From NCBI GenBank assembly GCA_009841615.1, contig VXLL01000004.1, forward strand, positions 125,305 through 189,304: a DNA stretch of 64,000 nucleotides. The letters run 5' to 3'. The notes beneath the pieces are model-generated. The model searched no databases, was not told the DNA's origin, and was given only the letters and a program-made list of their open reading frames with translations. Positions within the stretch are counted from its first letter, which is position 1; each line of letters starts with the position of its first letter. Below, one piece after another: positions 29,130 through 35,670 of this stretch. The stretch comes from Gammaproteobacteria bacterium. Lineage in GTDB: Bacteria > Pseudomonadota > Gammaproteobacteria > Pseudomonadales > Azotimanducaceae. The translations under genes were made by a program, and so were the position numbers.

Positions 29130-29240
29130 CTGTTTAATCTCCATTTCGGTTAGTCGCATCCACAGCTAACAGACGGTCTCCGCTGACGTGTGATCGCAAG
29201 CCAACTCTCAAACTTGTTTCTTCGTCTGAGTTCTTTCTTT

Positions 29241-29248
29241 AAAAATAG
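29241..29248. repeat. Left 8-bp target-site duplication
   Basis: AAAAATAG immediately outside the left inverted repeat. It matches AAAAAAAG outside the right repeat at seven of eight bases. Eight-base AT-rich duplications are usual for IS1595-family insertions. Confidence 0.6.
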
Positions 29249-29275
29249 GGGAACTCTATACCCGTTTACCCAAAA
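29249..29275 (+). repeat. Left terminal inverted repeat of the transposon
   Basis: Twenty-seven bases beginning GGGAACTCTATACCC and ending ACCCAAAA; identical in reverse complement to 33730-33756. It sits 10 bases beyond the stop of the 57-residue gene. Confidence 0.85.
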
Positions 29276-29285
29276 AACAGAACAT

Positions 29286-29459
29286 TTAATCAGTATTTTT
29301 AGCCAGAGATTCCTCGGCGCGTTTCTTTTTCTTGATGTTTTCATCACGAGAACCGCGCAATAATTTCCCCACCATTTTTTGAAATTCATCAATGTGGACC
29401 TGTTTTTCAGGGGTAAATTTTGGGTTTTTCGGTGTTTCTTTTGTGTCTGTAGTCTTCAT
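29286..29459 (-). CDS. Small hydrophilic passenger protein (57 residues)
   Basis: ATG 29459 is preceded by AGGGA about eight bases upstream. The frame runs 57 codons to TAA at 29286 and gives a highly charged protein (MKTTDTKETPKNPKFTPEK ... KKKKRAEESLAKNTD) with a predicted central helix. An 80-codon frame overlaps it in another phase, but this one has the better start and composition. Function unknown; it may be a small DNA- or RNA-binding protein carried by the transposon. Confidence 0.5.
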   Translation of the reverse strand: MKTTDTKETPKNPKFTPEKQVHIDEFQKMVGKLLRGSRDENIKKKKRAEESLAKNTD

Positions 29460-29635
29460 GATGTCGGTCCCTATTTACAACATCATTATAACGCTGTCTC
29501 CTATACTACTGGATATAAGTCGAGTACAAATGCAGGTTTAAGTTGTAAATGACTAAGTGCTATGAGGTCGGCTTGTTGTCATGTATTGGGCTGATTTTGA
29601 GTAATTTTTACACGTAATTGCAAAGGGATTGGGGA

Positions 29636-29660
29636 GCAGAGTTGCGGACATCAACTCTGC
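29636..29660. other. Perfect hairpin downstream of the 78-residue gene
   Basis: GCAGAGTTG at 29636-29644 pairs with CAACTCTGC at 29652-29660 around a 7-base loop. No T-run follows on either side, so it may be an mRNA 3'-end structure or a protein site rather than a classical terminator. Confidence 0.4.
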
Positions 29661-29721
29661 GATCACGATAGGCATAAGTCCTCCGTCAATTCCTGATCAG
29701 CGTAGGGAAGTTATGAGTAAA

Positions 29722-29958
29722 TTAAAAAGCGAAATATTGCGATAAAACGCTGTTTAGCAGCTCGTACATCACAATTAAGACGAAAAATTTTGAATTATCT
29801 GACGGTAGAAACCGAGAAACTCCACGTTTTCTCTCGGGTGTTTCGCTGTCTTCTACCTGAGATTCGGTGGGAGTTGGAGTCTGGTCACCGGATTGGTCAT
29901 TATTGACCACAACATTATTGTTATTACCAATGGCAATAGCGAAAATATCTTGACGCAT
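29722..29958 (-). CDS. Small membrane-tailed passenger protein (78 residues)
   Basis: A 78-residue protein starting at ATG 29958 with a strong AGGAGAT ribosome-binding site. The N-terminal part contains IAIGNNNNVVVNNDQ and a charged Thr/Pro/Glu linker. The C-terminus is hydrophobic (FFVLIVMYELLNSVL) and could insert in a membrane. It is carried inside the transposon between the transposase and the left end. I do not recognise it. The Asn-rich GNNNN stretch is distinctive. Confidence 0.6.
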   Translation of the reverse strand: MRQDIFAIAIGNNNNVVVNNDQSGDQTPTPTESQVEDSETPERKRGVSRFLPSDNSKFFVLIVMYELLNSVLSQYFAF

Positions 29959-30054
29959 GATTTCATCTCCTGCGTTAAAAATTGAGTAATGACACCTTGA
30001 GACGAAGTTATTTGAAATGCTAACTATTAAACCGTGTCGTAAACAACTCCAAGC

Positions 30055-30089
30055 GAACAGAGCCGTTAATCAACGGTTCTGTTCCTTTT
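30055..30089 (+). terminator. Strong hairpin with T-run, plus-strand terminator
   Basis: GAACAGAGCCGTT at 30055-30067 pairs with AACGGTTCTGTTC at 30072-30084 with one G-U wobble, and TTTT follows. The wobble and T-run fit a plus-strand transcript, although both annotated neighbours are on the minus strand. It may end an antisense RNA, or simply insulate the transposase from its surroundings. Confidence 0.5.
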
Positions 30090-30164
30090 GCTTGAATGCT
30101 GTTTACTAATTACTAAAAGTCTTAGTAACGGTTCGCGTGCAATTGTTTAAAGCGGATTTATTCG

Positions 30165-31196
30165 TTAGACTTTCGTTGTAGATGGTGCCTGTGCCGTCTT
30201 TTTCGTCGGCGTTTTGATCAGGTCTTGATAACGCAAACGCGTCCCACCCATGTTGCGTATGATCATGAAGATCTGCACGATGGTATCGAATTTGCGAATA
30301 TTGTGTCGGCCGGAGAATTCCCGAATGTACCGATGCAGGTGCTTGAAGCTCATGTTGTGATAAGTGCCAATATATCCGCGCTTGACCATTGCCCAGAAGC
30401 TCTCGATGCCGTTCGTACTCGCTTTGCCTTTGACGTACTCACCAGCTGAGTGTTGCACCGAGCCGTGTTCGTAGTCAACTAATTGCTTGTACGCGTGTGC
30501 TTCGTCGGTATAGACCTGACTTTTAATTGAAACGTTTTGCTGAATAAACCCGTGTAAAGTACTTCTAGTAGTGTCCGGAATGACTTCTGCACGTACTAAA
30601 CCGGTTTCGCGGTCACGTACACCAATAACTGGTTGCTTCCCAACCGTACCACGACCGAGATGTAATTTCTTGGACGCGTGCCGATTGCTTTCACGACCAC
30701 CAATATAGGTTTCGTCGACCTCGACTTCGCCATTGAACAAGAATTCTTCTTTCGGAAAAATATTCATCGCGCGACGGACCCGGTGGTTCATGTGCCACGC
30801 AGTCTTCGGTGTGACTCCCAATTCCCGTCGCGCTCGCAAACTAGAAATTCCTTTGATGTTTGTCACCATTAAGTAAATCGCGTGTGCCCAAGTTCGTAGC
30901 GGCACCTGCGTGCCATGTAAAAAAGTTCCAGTTTTAATATTGAAGTACTTCCTGCATGCGCGACAGCGGTATTTCATCGGCTTACCAGACTTGGTAGCGA
31001 ATGTGTCTACTCCATGACAGTGACCGCAAACCCGACCTGTCTCACCCCAGATCGCATTCTCGAACCACAACTCGGCCGTTTCTTCATCAGGAAATAATTC
31101 CATGAATTCGAGTATCGTAAGTCCAACGCGTTTGTGACGCCCAGGACCTTTATGTTTTGTTTGGTTCATACGAACCAAATCGTATCTATCGGTCAT
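30165..31196 (-). CDS. IS1595-family (ISXO2-like) transposase
   Basis: A 343-residue transposase from ATG 31196 (a TTG at 31211 would add five residues). The N-terminal zinc ribbon has CGHC (C57, C60) and CRAC (C78, C81). The catalytic domain shows VEVDETYIGG (D161), VYTDEAHAYKQL (D231) and STNGIESFWAMVKRG (E265), the DDE-type residues of the ISXO2-like domain. The protein appears full length and intact. It is the only transposase inside the 27-bp inverted repeats and is presumably what moves the element. Confidence 0.92.
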   Translation of the reverse strand: MTDRYDLVRMNQTKHKGPGRHKRVGLTILEFMELFPDEETAELWFENAIWGETGRVCGHCHGVDTFATKSGKPMKYRCRACRKYFNIKTGTFLHGTQVPLRTWAHAIYLMVTNIKGISSLRARRELGVTPKTAWHMNHRVRRAMNIFPKEEFLFNGEVEVDETYIGGRESNRHASKKLHLGRGTVGKQPVIGVRDRETGLVRAEVIPDTTRSTLHGFIQQNVSIKSQVYTDEAHAYKQLVDYEHGSVQHSAGEYVKGKASTNGIESFWAMVKRGYIGTYHNMSFKHLHRYIREFSGRHNIRKFDTIVQIFMIIRNMGGTRLRYQDLIKTPTKKTAQAPSTTKV

Positions 31197-31287
31197 GATT
31201 AAGCAACTCAATTTGCAAAAAAGTTACTAGCTATTTACAAGTTTTGAGTAATTCATTGCAGTTAGAAATTTACGATTGCCGACGAGT

Positions 31288-31308
31288 ACGGCAAAAGCCG
31301 TTTTTTCT
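31288..31308 (+). terminator. Plus-strand terminator facing the transposase start
   Basis: ACGGC-AAAA-GCCGT followed by TTTTTTC, about 90 bases upstream of the transposase start but oriented against it. A plus-strand RNA ending here would be antisense to the transposase leader. It could equally terminate read-through from within the element. Confidence 0.55.
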
Positions 31309-31359
31309 TAGCTAAGAACATGTTTACAGCACAAAATTTTTTAATTCGCGAGTTAAGAG

Positions 31360-31587
31360 ATGAAACGAACACGATACGTTCGCCGAATTTTGGCGGACGA
31401 TCAAGATACGAAAGAGGTCGATTCTTCGGAATTGGATCAGTCTGAAAACGAGACAACGGACATCGAAACGCAACTCGAAAGTCCGTTTATGGATTCGAAA
31501 CTTTCTGCGGCACTAGTAACCGCAGGTATCGAGCAGGCGTTACACGAGGCCTACAAAAAGTACCTGCTCACGCGCCGGATGCGCTAA
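31360..31587 (+). CDS. Small acidic passenger protein (75 residues)
   Basis: A 75-residue protein with a basic N-terminus (MKRTRYVRRILAD), an acidic middle and a helical C-terminus (ALVTAGIEQALHEAYKKYLLTRRMR). No strong ribosome-binding site is visible (AAGAG directly ahead of ATG). It ends 10 bases before the first copy of the folded RNA, so both are likely on one transcript, which would end at the terminator at 31775. Function unknown. Confidence 0.45.
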   Translation: MKRTRYVRRILADDQDTKEVDSSELDQSENETTDIETQLESPFMDSKLSAALVTAGIEQALHEAYKKYLLTRRMR

Positions 31588-31597
31588 AATTCTCCAC

Positions 31598-31720
31598 GCA
31601 AATTTCGCTTGACAACAATGTCGGGCTGTCCACCGAATACAACAACCCGTGAGGGTGAATAGGTGGAACTTTCCTTCTATCAAGTGAAATTTGCAAAACA
31701 GCCCGGTGCCCACCATAACC
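31598..31720 (+). ncRNA. Conserved folded RNA, copy A
   Basis: P1 is a 15-bp stem (GCAAATTTCGCTTGA at 31598-31612 with TCAAGTGAAATTTGC at 31680-31694, one G-U). Inside it P2 (TCCACC 31629 / GGTGGA 31662) encloses P3 (ACCC 31645 / GGGT 31653), separated by a conserved internal loop AATACAACA ... GAATA. The joining segment CGGGCTGT (31622-31629) is complementary to ACAGCCCG just after P1 (31698-31705), giving a pseudoknot. A second, diverged copy on the other strand at 32871-32988 keeps every helix by compensatory or wobble changes. About 55 bases after the fold is a Rho-independent terminator. I cannot match it to a named RNA class. Confidence 0.65.
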
Positions 31721-31774
31721 GGACGCAATTCAATTGCAAATAATTTGACCAGAAATTACGGCATTTGTGATGTG

Positions 31775-31802
31775 AAAAGACGAGCGGGTTGCTCGTCTTT
31801 TT
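31775..31802 (+). terminator. Rho-independent terminator after RNA copy A
   Basis: AAAAGACGAGC at 31775-31785 pairs with GCTCGTCTTTT at 31791-31801 around GGGTT, and the T-run is built into the stem. It would end the transcript carrying RNA copy A and lies upstream of the 107-residue plus-strand frame. Confidence 0.85.
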
Positions 31803-31887
31803 AGTGGTCCGTCTTGTAAATCAACCCCGTACGGAATATCTGCGAATTCATTCGCGATCGCACTATACCCTTAAGGAGTTATACAAA

Positions 31888-32211
31888 TTGAAAACACCTG
31901 AACCAAGAATGTCAATAAATGAAAAAGGAGAGACTACTCTTCATTTGGATATACCCGTTTCGCGGCTTCATCAAGGCCCTTTATCCAAGAAAGTTTCCAA
32001 CAAACATCTTCAGGAAGTTTTGATGCATCTAGTTGTGAAACGGATACATCAACACGAGGATTCTTTGGTTTACCCCCTATTGTTGAAACTATCACCAGAA
32101 AAGCGGTTGGATCTCCTAGGCGAGGTTGAACAAAAAATGCGTCAAGGAGAGTGCCAGCATTCTTTGTACGCTCTTGTAAAAGAAGCGCTAACTCCTGACG
32201 TGCCTCGTTAG
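31888..32211 (+). CDS. Possible 107-residue protein antisense to the next entry
   Basis: A TTG start at 31888 is preceded by AAGGAG at a good distance. The frame gives a mostly helical, charged protein (… LSKKVSNKHLQEVLMHLVVKRIHQHED … LSPEKRLDLLGEVEQKMRQG …). The frame is open further upstream to 31789, but that extension crosses the terminator. It overlaps a minus-strand gene with an even better ribosome-binding site over almost its whole length. At most one of the two is likely to be the main product, but both have real translation signals. Confidence 0.4.
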   Translation: MKTPEPRMSINEKGETTLHLDIPVSRLHQGPLSKKVSNKHLQEVLMHLVVKRIHQHEDSLVYPLLLKLSPEKRLDLLGEVEQKMRQGECQHSLYALVKEALTPDVPR

Positions 32212-32227
32212 CTGATTTGTTACTCAT
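31934..32227 (-). CDS. Small passenger protein (97 residues), operon with membrane gene
   Basis: A 97-residue protein from ATG 32227, seven bases after AGGAGGG, one of the best ribosome-binding sites in the window. It starts 11 bases after the stop of the upstream membrane-protein gene, so they look like an operon. The N-terminal helix (SANEARQELALLLQERTKNAG) is followed by a mixed region (FLVIVSTIGGKPKNPRVDVSV). No recognised family. The opposite strand carries a competing open frame. Confidence 0.55.
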   Translation of the reverse strand: MSNKSANEARQELALLLQERTKNAGTLLDAFFVQPRLGDPTAFLVIVSTIGGKPKNPRVDVSVSQLDASKLPEDVCWKLSWIKGLDEAAKRVYPNEE

Positions 32228-32238
32228 AATTAACCCTC

Positions 32239-32832
32239 CTAAGGTAGCTGTTCTAACAAAAACACGAACGGATCGTCCGTAAAGAGAAGCTCGCGCAACA
32301 ACCAGATGTTTAGAGACACCCAGATGCCGAACACGAGCATTTTAGTACCGATGAGCATATACATTTTTACGGATGTACGCAACATCCAAGGAATGGCTAA
32401 TTCTTCCCGAGTTTCTATCTTCCGAAAAATTCGATGTTGTTCTCCTTCATAGCCACCCCACGTACCGATTACAGCACCACAGAGTCCTGCCAACCATAAC
32501 ACGTGAAACATCCATGGGTTGTTTTCCACGTAATGTTGGGTATTTAACTGATGGTACATCGCTGAAGTGTCTTGCCCGATCTTTTCAGCTCGATAAATTG
32601 CATCTCGCAATGGTTCTAGTTCTGGGCTGAAGTCAACCCAACGATCTAACATTAACCCGAGTATTAACATTACAAGAAAACCACCTATCGTAAATCCCAA
32701 GCACGTTCGAACGACTCCGAATGTACTCATGTCTGCGATCACATTGAGAATGACATCCTTACGAGTAAATTGGATTGTCTCGCGCGAGTCGCGATCGGTT
32801 GTCTCCAGTTGAAGACGTTCGTTTTCGCACAT
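32239..32832 (-). CDS. Membrane protein of unknown function under a folded RNA leader
   Basis: A 197-residue protein with three or four membrane segments (about 40-60, 108-128, 145-178) and a cytoplasmic-looking charged N-terminus. GGAGAG lies eight bases ahead of ATG 32832. The 5' leader contains RNA copy B, and the ribosome-binding site lies next to a sequence that can pair with the P1 stem of that RNA, so expression is likely controlled at the RNA level. The downstream 97-residue gene appears co-transcribed. The family is not recognised. Confidence 0.6.
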   Translation of the reverse strand: MCENERLQLETTDRDSRETIQFTRKDVILNVIADMSTFGVVRTCLGFTIGGFLVMLILGLMLDRWVDFSPELEPLRDAIYRAEKIGQDTSAMYHQLNTQHYVENNPWMFHVLWLAGLCGAVIGTWGGYEGEQHRIFRKIETREELAIPWMLRTSVKMYMLIGTKMLVFGIWVSLNIWLLRELLFTDDPFVFLLEQLP

Positions 32833-32842
32833 TTCGTGCTCT

Positions 32843-32851
32843 CCATCAAGT
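32843..32851 (-). promoter_or_regulatory. Possible switching strand next to the ribosome-binding site
   Basis: On the minus strand ACTTGATGG, immediately 5' of and overlapping the GGAGAG ribosome-binding sequence, is a perfect 9-base complement of CCATCAAGT at 32903-32911. The latter contains the 3' strand of P1 in RNA copy B. Pairing here excludes P1, the usual design of a translational riboswitch. Inferred from sequence complementarity only. Confidence 0.45.
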
Positions 32852-32870
32852 TAGTGTTTGCAAAACCACT

Positions 32871-32988
32871 CGCCCGCGCAGGCGTCGGGCTGTGCAAATC
32901 TCACTTGATGGTGGAATTCTCACCTATTCGCTGAAACAGCTGTTGTATTAGATGAGCAACCCGACCTAGGAAGTCAAGCGAAATTTGC
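32871..32988 (-). ncRNA. Conserved folded RNA, copy B (5' leader of membrane gene)
   Basis: Minus-strand copy of the motif at 31598. P1 is GCAAATTTCGCTTGA (32988-32974) with TCAAGTGAGATTTGC (32908-32894), two wobbles. P2 is CTCATC (32956-32951) with GGTGAG (32924-32919). P3 is GCTG with CAGC around TTT. The pseudoknot is GTCGGGTTG (32965-32957) with CAGCCCGAC (32892-32884). Compared with copy A, P2 and P3 have changed on both sides and still pair. The internal loop AATACAACA / GAATA is unchanged. A short CGCC/GGCG hairpin follows. The motif lies directly upstream of the 32239-32832 gene, in its sense orientation. Confidence 0.65.
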
Positions 32989-32995
32989 AAGAACG

Positions 32996-33019
32996 ATTTT
33001 ATCGAAAAGTCGATAAAAT
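32996..33019. other. AT-rich hairpin in the divergent control region
   Basis: ATTTTATCG and CGATAAAAT pair around AAAAGT, between RNA copy B and the outer-membrane-like gene on the other strand. It could be an operator or a bidirectional structure. No T-run follows on either strand. Confidence 0.35.
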
Positions 33020-33049
33020 GGGCAATCCTTAAACACTCGGAGAATCCTA

Positions 33050-33697
33050 ATGAAAAACCTAATAATCCTGCCGTTGATCTTACTGTCTGTTAGTGCTTTT
33101 GCAGACAGCCGAATAATTCTCGGGGAGCGAATAATTCTCGGGTCGGTTGGACAAACAACAGACGAGAGTGAGGATTCTGAAACCGGATCTACTGTCGAGT
33201 CATCTGCGCTTGGATTTGGCGCAAGCTTCTACAATTTCACAGAGGAGAGTTTGTACTTAGGAGCAAGTCTCACTCAGTATTCTGGCGACCTTGATATTTG
33301 CGGAGCTTTGTTATGTATCAGTCCTGAAGGTTGTCCTGACAAGGCCTGTCTCTCTGGTGACAGCACTGCAACAACATTAACCGGAGAAATCGGCTGGGAT
33401 TTTGACAAGTGGACTCCCTTTATCGGTGCATCATTTGCGGCAACAAAACTCAACCTACGCGGTGAAAGCGAGAGCGATAAAGAGTGGAATTTTCTCGCTG
33501 GGGTATGGTTGGAAATGAGACCGTTCAAGTTACGAGGAACCGTGTATAGCTTAGACGACAGTGACAATAGAACGATTTCTGGCGGAATGTTGTTTCCAAT
33601 GACGGACAATATTACCATTGGAGCTGACTTCGGAGTACTGCTCGATAGCGATAAAGACGGGTTCAGCTTCTCACTACAAATAGGTAGAATTTTTTAA
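33050..33697 (+). CDS. Probable outer-membrane protein, transposon passenger
   Basis: A 215-residue protein with a signal peptide (about 1-18) and beta-barrel-like alternation ending in an aromatic residue (GRIF). It has a four-cysteine loop around residues 84-101 (CGALLC ... CPDKAC). GGAG lies eight bases before ATG. After the signal peptide the segment RIILG occurs twice, from an 18-base direct repeat. The gene ends 32 bases inside the right inverted repeat. Family not recognised. An outer-membrane protein as transposon cargo is uncommon. Confidence 0.55.
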   Translation: MKNLIILPLILLSVSAFADSRIILGERIILGSVGQTTDESEDSETGSTVESSALGFGASFYNFTEESLYLGASLTQYSGDLDICGALLCISPEGCPDKACLSGDSTATTLTGEIGWDFDKWTPFIGASFAATKLNLRGESESDKEWNFLAGVWLEMRPFKLRGTVYSLDDSDNRTISGGMLFPMTDNITIGADFGVLLDSDKDGFSFSLQIGRIF

Positions 33698-33729
33698 ACT
33701 ATACTCATTACTGACTAGCTGCTCGGTAG

Positions 33730-33756
33730 TTTTGGGTAAACGGGTATAGAGTTCCC
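33730..33756 (-). repeat. Right terminal inverted repeat of the transposon
   Basis: Exact reverse complement of 29249-29275 over all 27 bases, with the CCC end outermost. Confidence 0.85.
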
Positions 33757-33764
33757 AAAAAAAG
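33757..33764. repeat. Right 8-bp target-site duplication
   Basis: AAAAAAAG, one mismatch from the left copy AAAAATAG. The low complexity of the site weakens it as proof, but position and length are right for IS1595. Confidence 0.55.
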
Positions 33765-33779
33765 AAAGAGTAGTTTTTA

Positions 33780-34358
33780 CTAGAAGTTGTATAGAAAGTT
33801 CAGGCTAAACGTGTTTGTTCCATAATCTCCGAATATGCTCGTAAACGAAAAATCGACCGCAGTTTTATCACTCAGAGTCAGAATCAGACTCCCTGATACA
33901 GCTAGTTCAACGCCGTCTTCCTGCAAAAGAAAATGCTCTCTTTCGTCTTCTGCCTCGTCTTCGTGATGTTCATGTTCTTCGGTCGCAAACTCCACATCAA
34001 TCGAGTAGCGAGAAAATCCTGCCTTTCCAGCGACAGCTATACGGTCGTTGAAAGGATACGCGTACGTGCCTAAAACCGACAAATAAGTATTTGCGTTCGC
34101 GTTGTCTTCAATTTCAGTCTCATCCACGTCTATAAGAGATGGAATAGGAGAAATCGCTACCGCTTGGTCGTAAATAACTTCAATACCGATATAGTCTCGG
34201 AAGTGAGTACCGAGTCCAACGCGCCAACCGATTCCGTCTCCAGTTACTGCCTCCTCGTCCTCTCCATACAACGAAGCACCCCCAAACACGTACAAGTCCG
34301 GCTGCGCGGCGATTGGCAAGGTTAGAGCAAAAATAATTGCGCAAAAAACTGTTTTCAT
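33780..34358 (-). CDS. Outer-membrane beta-barrel protein, unknown function
   Basis: I start at ATG 34358 (MKTVFCAIIFALTLPIAAQ, a signal peptide), with AAGGA at the proper distance. The frame stays open upstream to 34472, but that part looks like leader. The 192-residue product shows short amphipathic strands (YVFGGASLYG, WRVGLGTHF, SLNFLYNF with a terminal Phe) as in OmpA/OmpW-like eight-stranded barrels. A His/Glu-rich loop (EEHEHHEDEAEDERE) might bind metal. The stop is 16 bases outside the transposon duplication. Confidence 0.65.
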   Translation of the reverse strand: MKTVFCAIIFALTLPIAAQPDLYVFGGASLYGEDEEAVTGDGIGWRVGLGTHFRDYIGIEVIYDQAVAISPIPSLIDVDETEIEDNANANTYLSVLGTYAYPFNDRIAVAGKAGFSRYSIDVEFATEEHEHHEDEAEDEREHFLLQEDGVELAVSGSLILTLSDKTAVDFSFTSIFGDYGTNTFSLNFLYNF

Positions 34359-34548
34359 AGATTTTCCTTTTCTGTTACTGAACGGTTCCCAAAGTTTGTC
34401 TCGAACTGTATCGAAACACGAGATATTAGTTTGAAGTTGCATCAAGAATATAGAAAAATAACAGAAAAACAAACACGTTGTTTATGTCCGATTTATCGGT
34501 ATTTACTTTTTGCAATCAAATCGCAACTTCGCCGACTAGTCTAATTAA

Positions 34549-34624
34549 TGGCGTCCCCTAGGGGAGTCGAACCCCTGTTGCTGGGATGAAAACCCAGTGT
34601 CCTGGGCCACTAGACGAAGGGGAC
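34549..34624 (-). tRNA. tRNA-Glu (anticodon UUC)
   Basis: The minus strand folds into a cloverleaf. The acceptor GTCCCCT pairs with AGGGGAC, the anticodon stem CTGGG/CCCAG encloses loop TTTTCAT with anticodon TTC, and the T-arm is CAGGGGTTCGACTCCCCTA-like. The 3' CCA is encoded. Total 76 bases. Confidence 0.95.
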
Positions 34625-34687
34625 GCAGACGGCGGGAATTTTACGTCTAGTAAAGCAACGGTCAAGACGGTCTAGTGTTGTACGGAG

Positions 34688-35665
34688 TTAAAACGACACT
34701 CCAATTCCAACGCTATAAGTCAGATCGGTGTTCTTTGCGTTCTCTGCTGGATCTGTTTCGAACTTAACATTGCTTCGTAAATCCAAATTTAGAGCGCTAG
34801 AAAGTAAAAATCGCAGACCAAATAAACCATCTATCACACCGCCTTTAGTCTCTGTAATCCACAAGAAGCGGTTCTGCTGTAACAGCTCAACCCGTCCGCC
34901 AAACATCTTTCTTCGAAAGATGCTCGCAACGCGTACAGCAGGTGAGATTTCTTTAAAGTCATCAAGAGATTGATACACCGCGCTCAGTGCTACGTCCATC
35001 GACAAATCTGTAAGAGAATGTTCTATGAACTTCTTGCCACCACCGATCCCGAAAACAGATCTCCACGATACTTCATTTAGGGGATCATAGGAATAATCCA
35101 CGCTGATGGTGTTATACCACTTACTCGCCCGGAGCCATCGAAAGTTGTACTTGACATCAAGTAGATCGGTAGTAGTGACAGTATCCGTGGATTCTCGAGT
35201 CTGCGATACGTTCAACAACTGTTCACTTTTGGATCGTAATAAAGAAGACTCGCCAAACATCGAAAAGTTCTGAGATTCGTTATTACCAGACGTTCCAGCG
35301 AGCGAGACTGTAAGTTGACTCTTCCACGCGGTATGAATTACTAATACGGAAGTCGTCCCTCTACGGACAATGTCTAACTGTTCTACATCGAGATCGGAGG
35401 ATAACGCTCTCGTTTCCATTGAACCATCTGCGTAGATGATGGTATAGTCTGCTTCTGTCTCCAAACTGTCAACCTTCCTTTGGTTGACGTAAAGTGTCCC
35501 TGCATAGTCTGTCTTGAAGGTGACTACGTTTCCCGACAAACGGACGAGTTCCCCAGAAAGAACGTCTCCATTGTCTATTGTTAATGTATCTCCAATAACA
35601 TTATTTCCAGTTATATATATCAAAATACTAATAATATTTATAAGTATAGACTTTAACCTATTCAA
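34688..35665 (-). CDS. DUF481-like outer-membrane protein
   Basis: I start at TTG 35665, six bases after the stop of the DUF815 gene; GGAG overlaps that stop as ribosome-binding site. The 325-residue product has a signal-like hydrophobic start. Next comes a small beta domain (TLTIDNGDVLSGELVRLSGNVVTFKTDYAGTLYV) typical of proteins preceding DUF481, then a C-terminal barrel ending in VGIGVSF. The role of DUF481 proteins is not established. It is coupled to the ATPase gene upstream, probably by history more than function. Confidence 0.75.
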   Translation of the reverse strand: MNRLKSILINIISILIYITGNNVIGDTLTIDNGDVLSGELVRLSGNVVTFKTDYAGTLYVNQRKVDSLETEADYTIIYADGSMETRALSSDLDVEQLDIVRRGTTSVLVIHTAWKSQLTVSLAGTSGNNESQNFSMFGESSLLRSKSEQLLNVSQTRESTDTVTTTDLLDVKYNFRWLRASKWYNTISVDYSYDPLNEVSWRSVFGIGGGKKFIEHSLTDLSMDVALSAVYQSLDDFKEISPAVRVASIFRRKMFGGRVELLQQNRFLWITETKGGVIDGLFGLRFLLSSALNLDLRSNVKFETDPAENAKNTDLTYSVGIGVSF

Positions 35666-35670
35666 GAATA

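Larger units (their letters stand above)
29249..33756. mobile_element. IS1595-type transposon of 4.5 kb with passenger genes
   Basis: The element starts and ends with perfect 27-bp inverted repeats (outer end GGGAACTCTATACCC...) at 29249-29275 and 33730-33756. It is flanked by 8-bp near-identical repeats. Inside are an IS1595/ISXO2-type transposase, four to six small or membrane passenger genes, two copies of a folded RNA, and several hairpins. IS1595 elements with passenger genes are known as a class; I do not recognise this cargo. No second pair of inverted repeats hugs the transposase, so the whole 4.5 kb looks like one mobile unit. Confidence 0.8.

Noticed and set aside
29150..29392. An 80-residue minus-strand frame across the left transposon end
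   Set aside because: It spans the inverted repeat and has odd composition; the 57-residue frame in another phase has a better start.
31789..32211. A 140-residue version of the plus-strand frame
   Set aside because: Its first codons run out of a Rho-independent terminator and it has no ribosome-binding site; TTG 31888 does.
31598..32988. The two folded motifs as integron attC sites
   Set aside because: The conserved GTTRRRY/RYYYAAC core sites are missing, there is no integrase, and the changes between copies preserve RNA pairing including G-U wobbles.
31598..32988. The folded motif as a retron msr-msd
   Set aside because: The long outer stem is reminiscent of a1/a2, but no reverse transcriptase gene is present in the island.
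29249..33756. The 27-bp inverted repeats as paired transcription terminators
   Set aside because: They are not self-complementary enough to form a stable hairpin, are identical over 27 bases, point inward correctly and have flanking 8-bp near-repeats, all of which fits transposon ends better.
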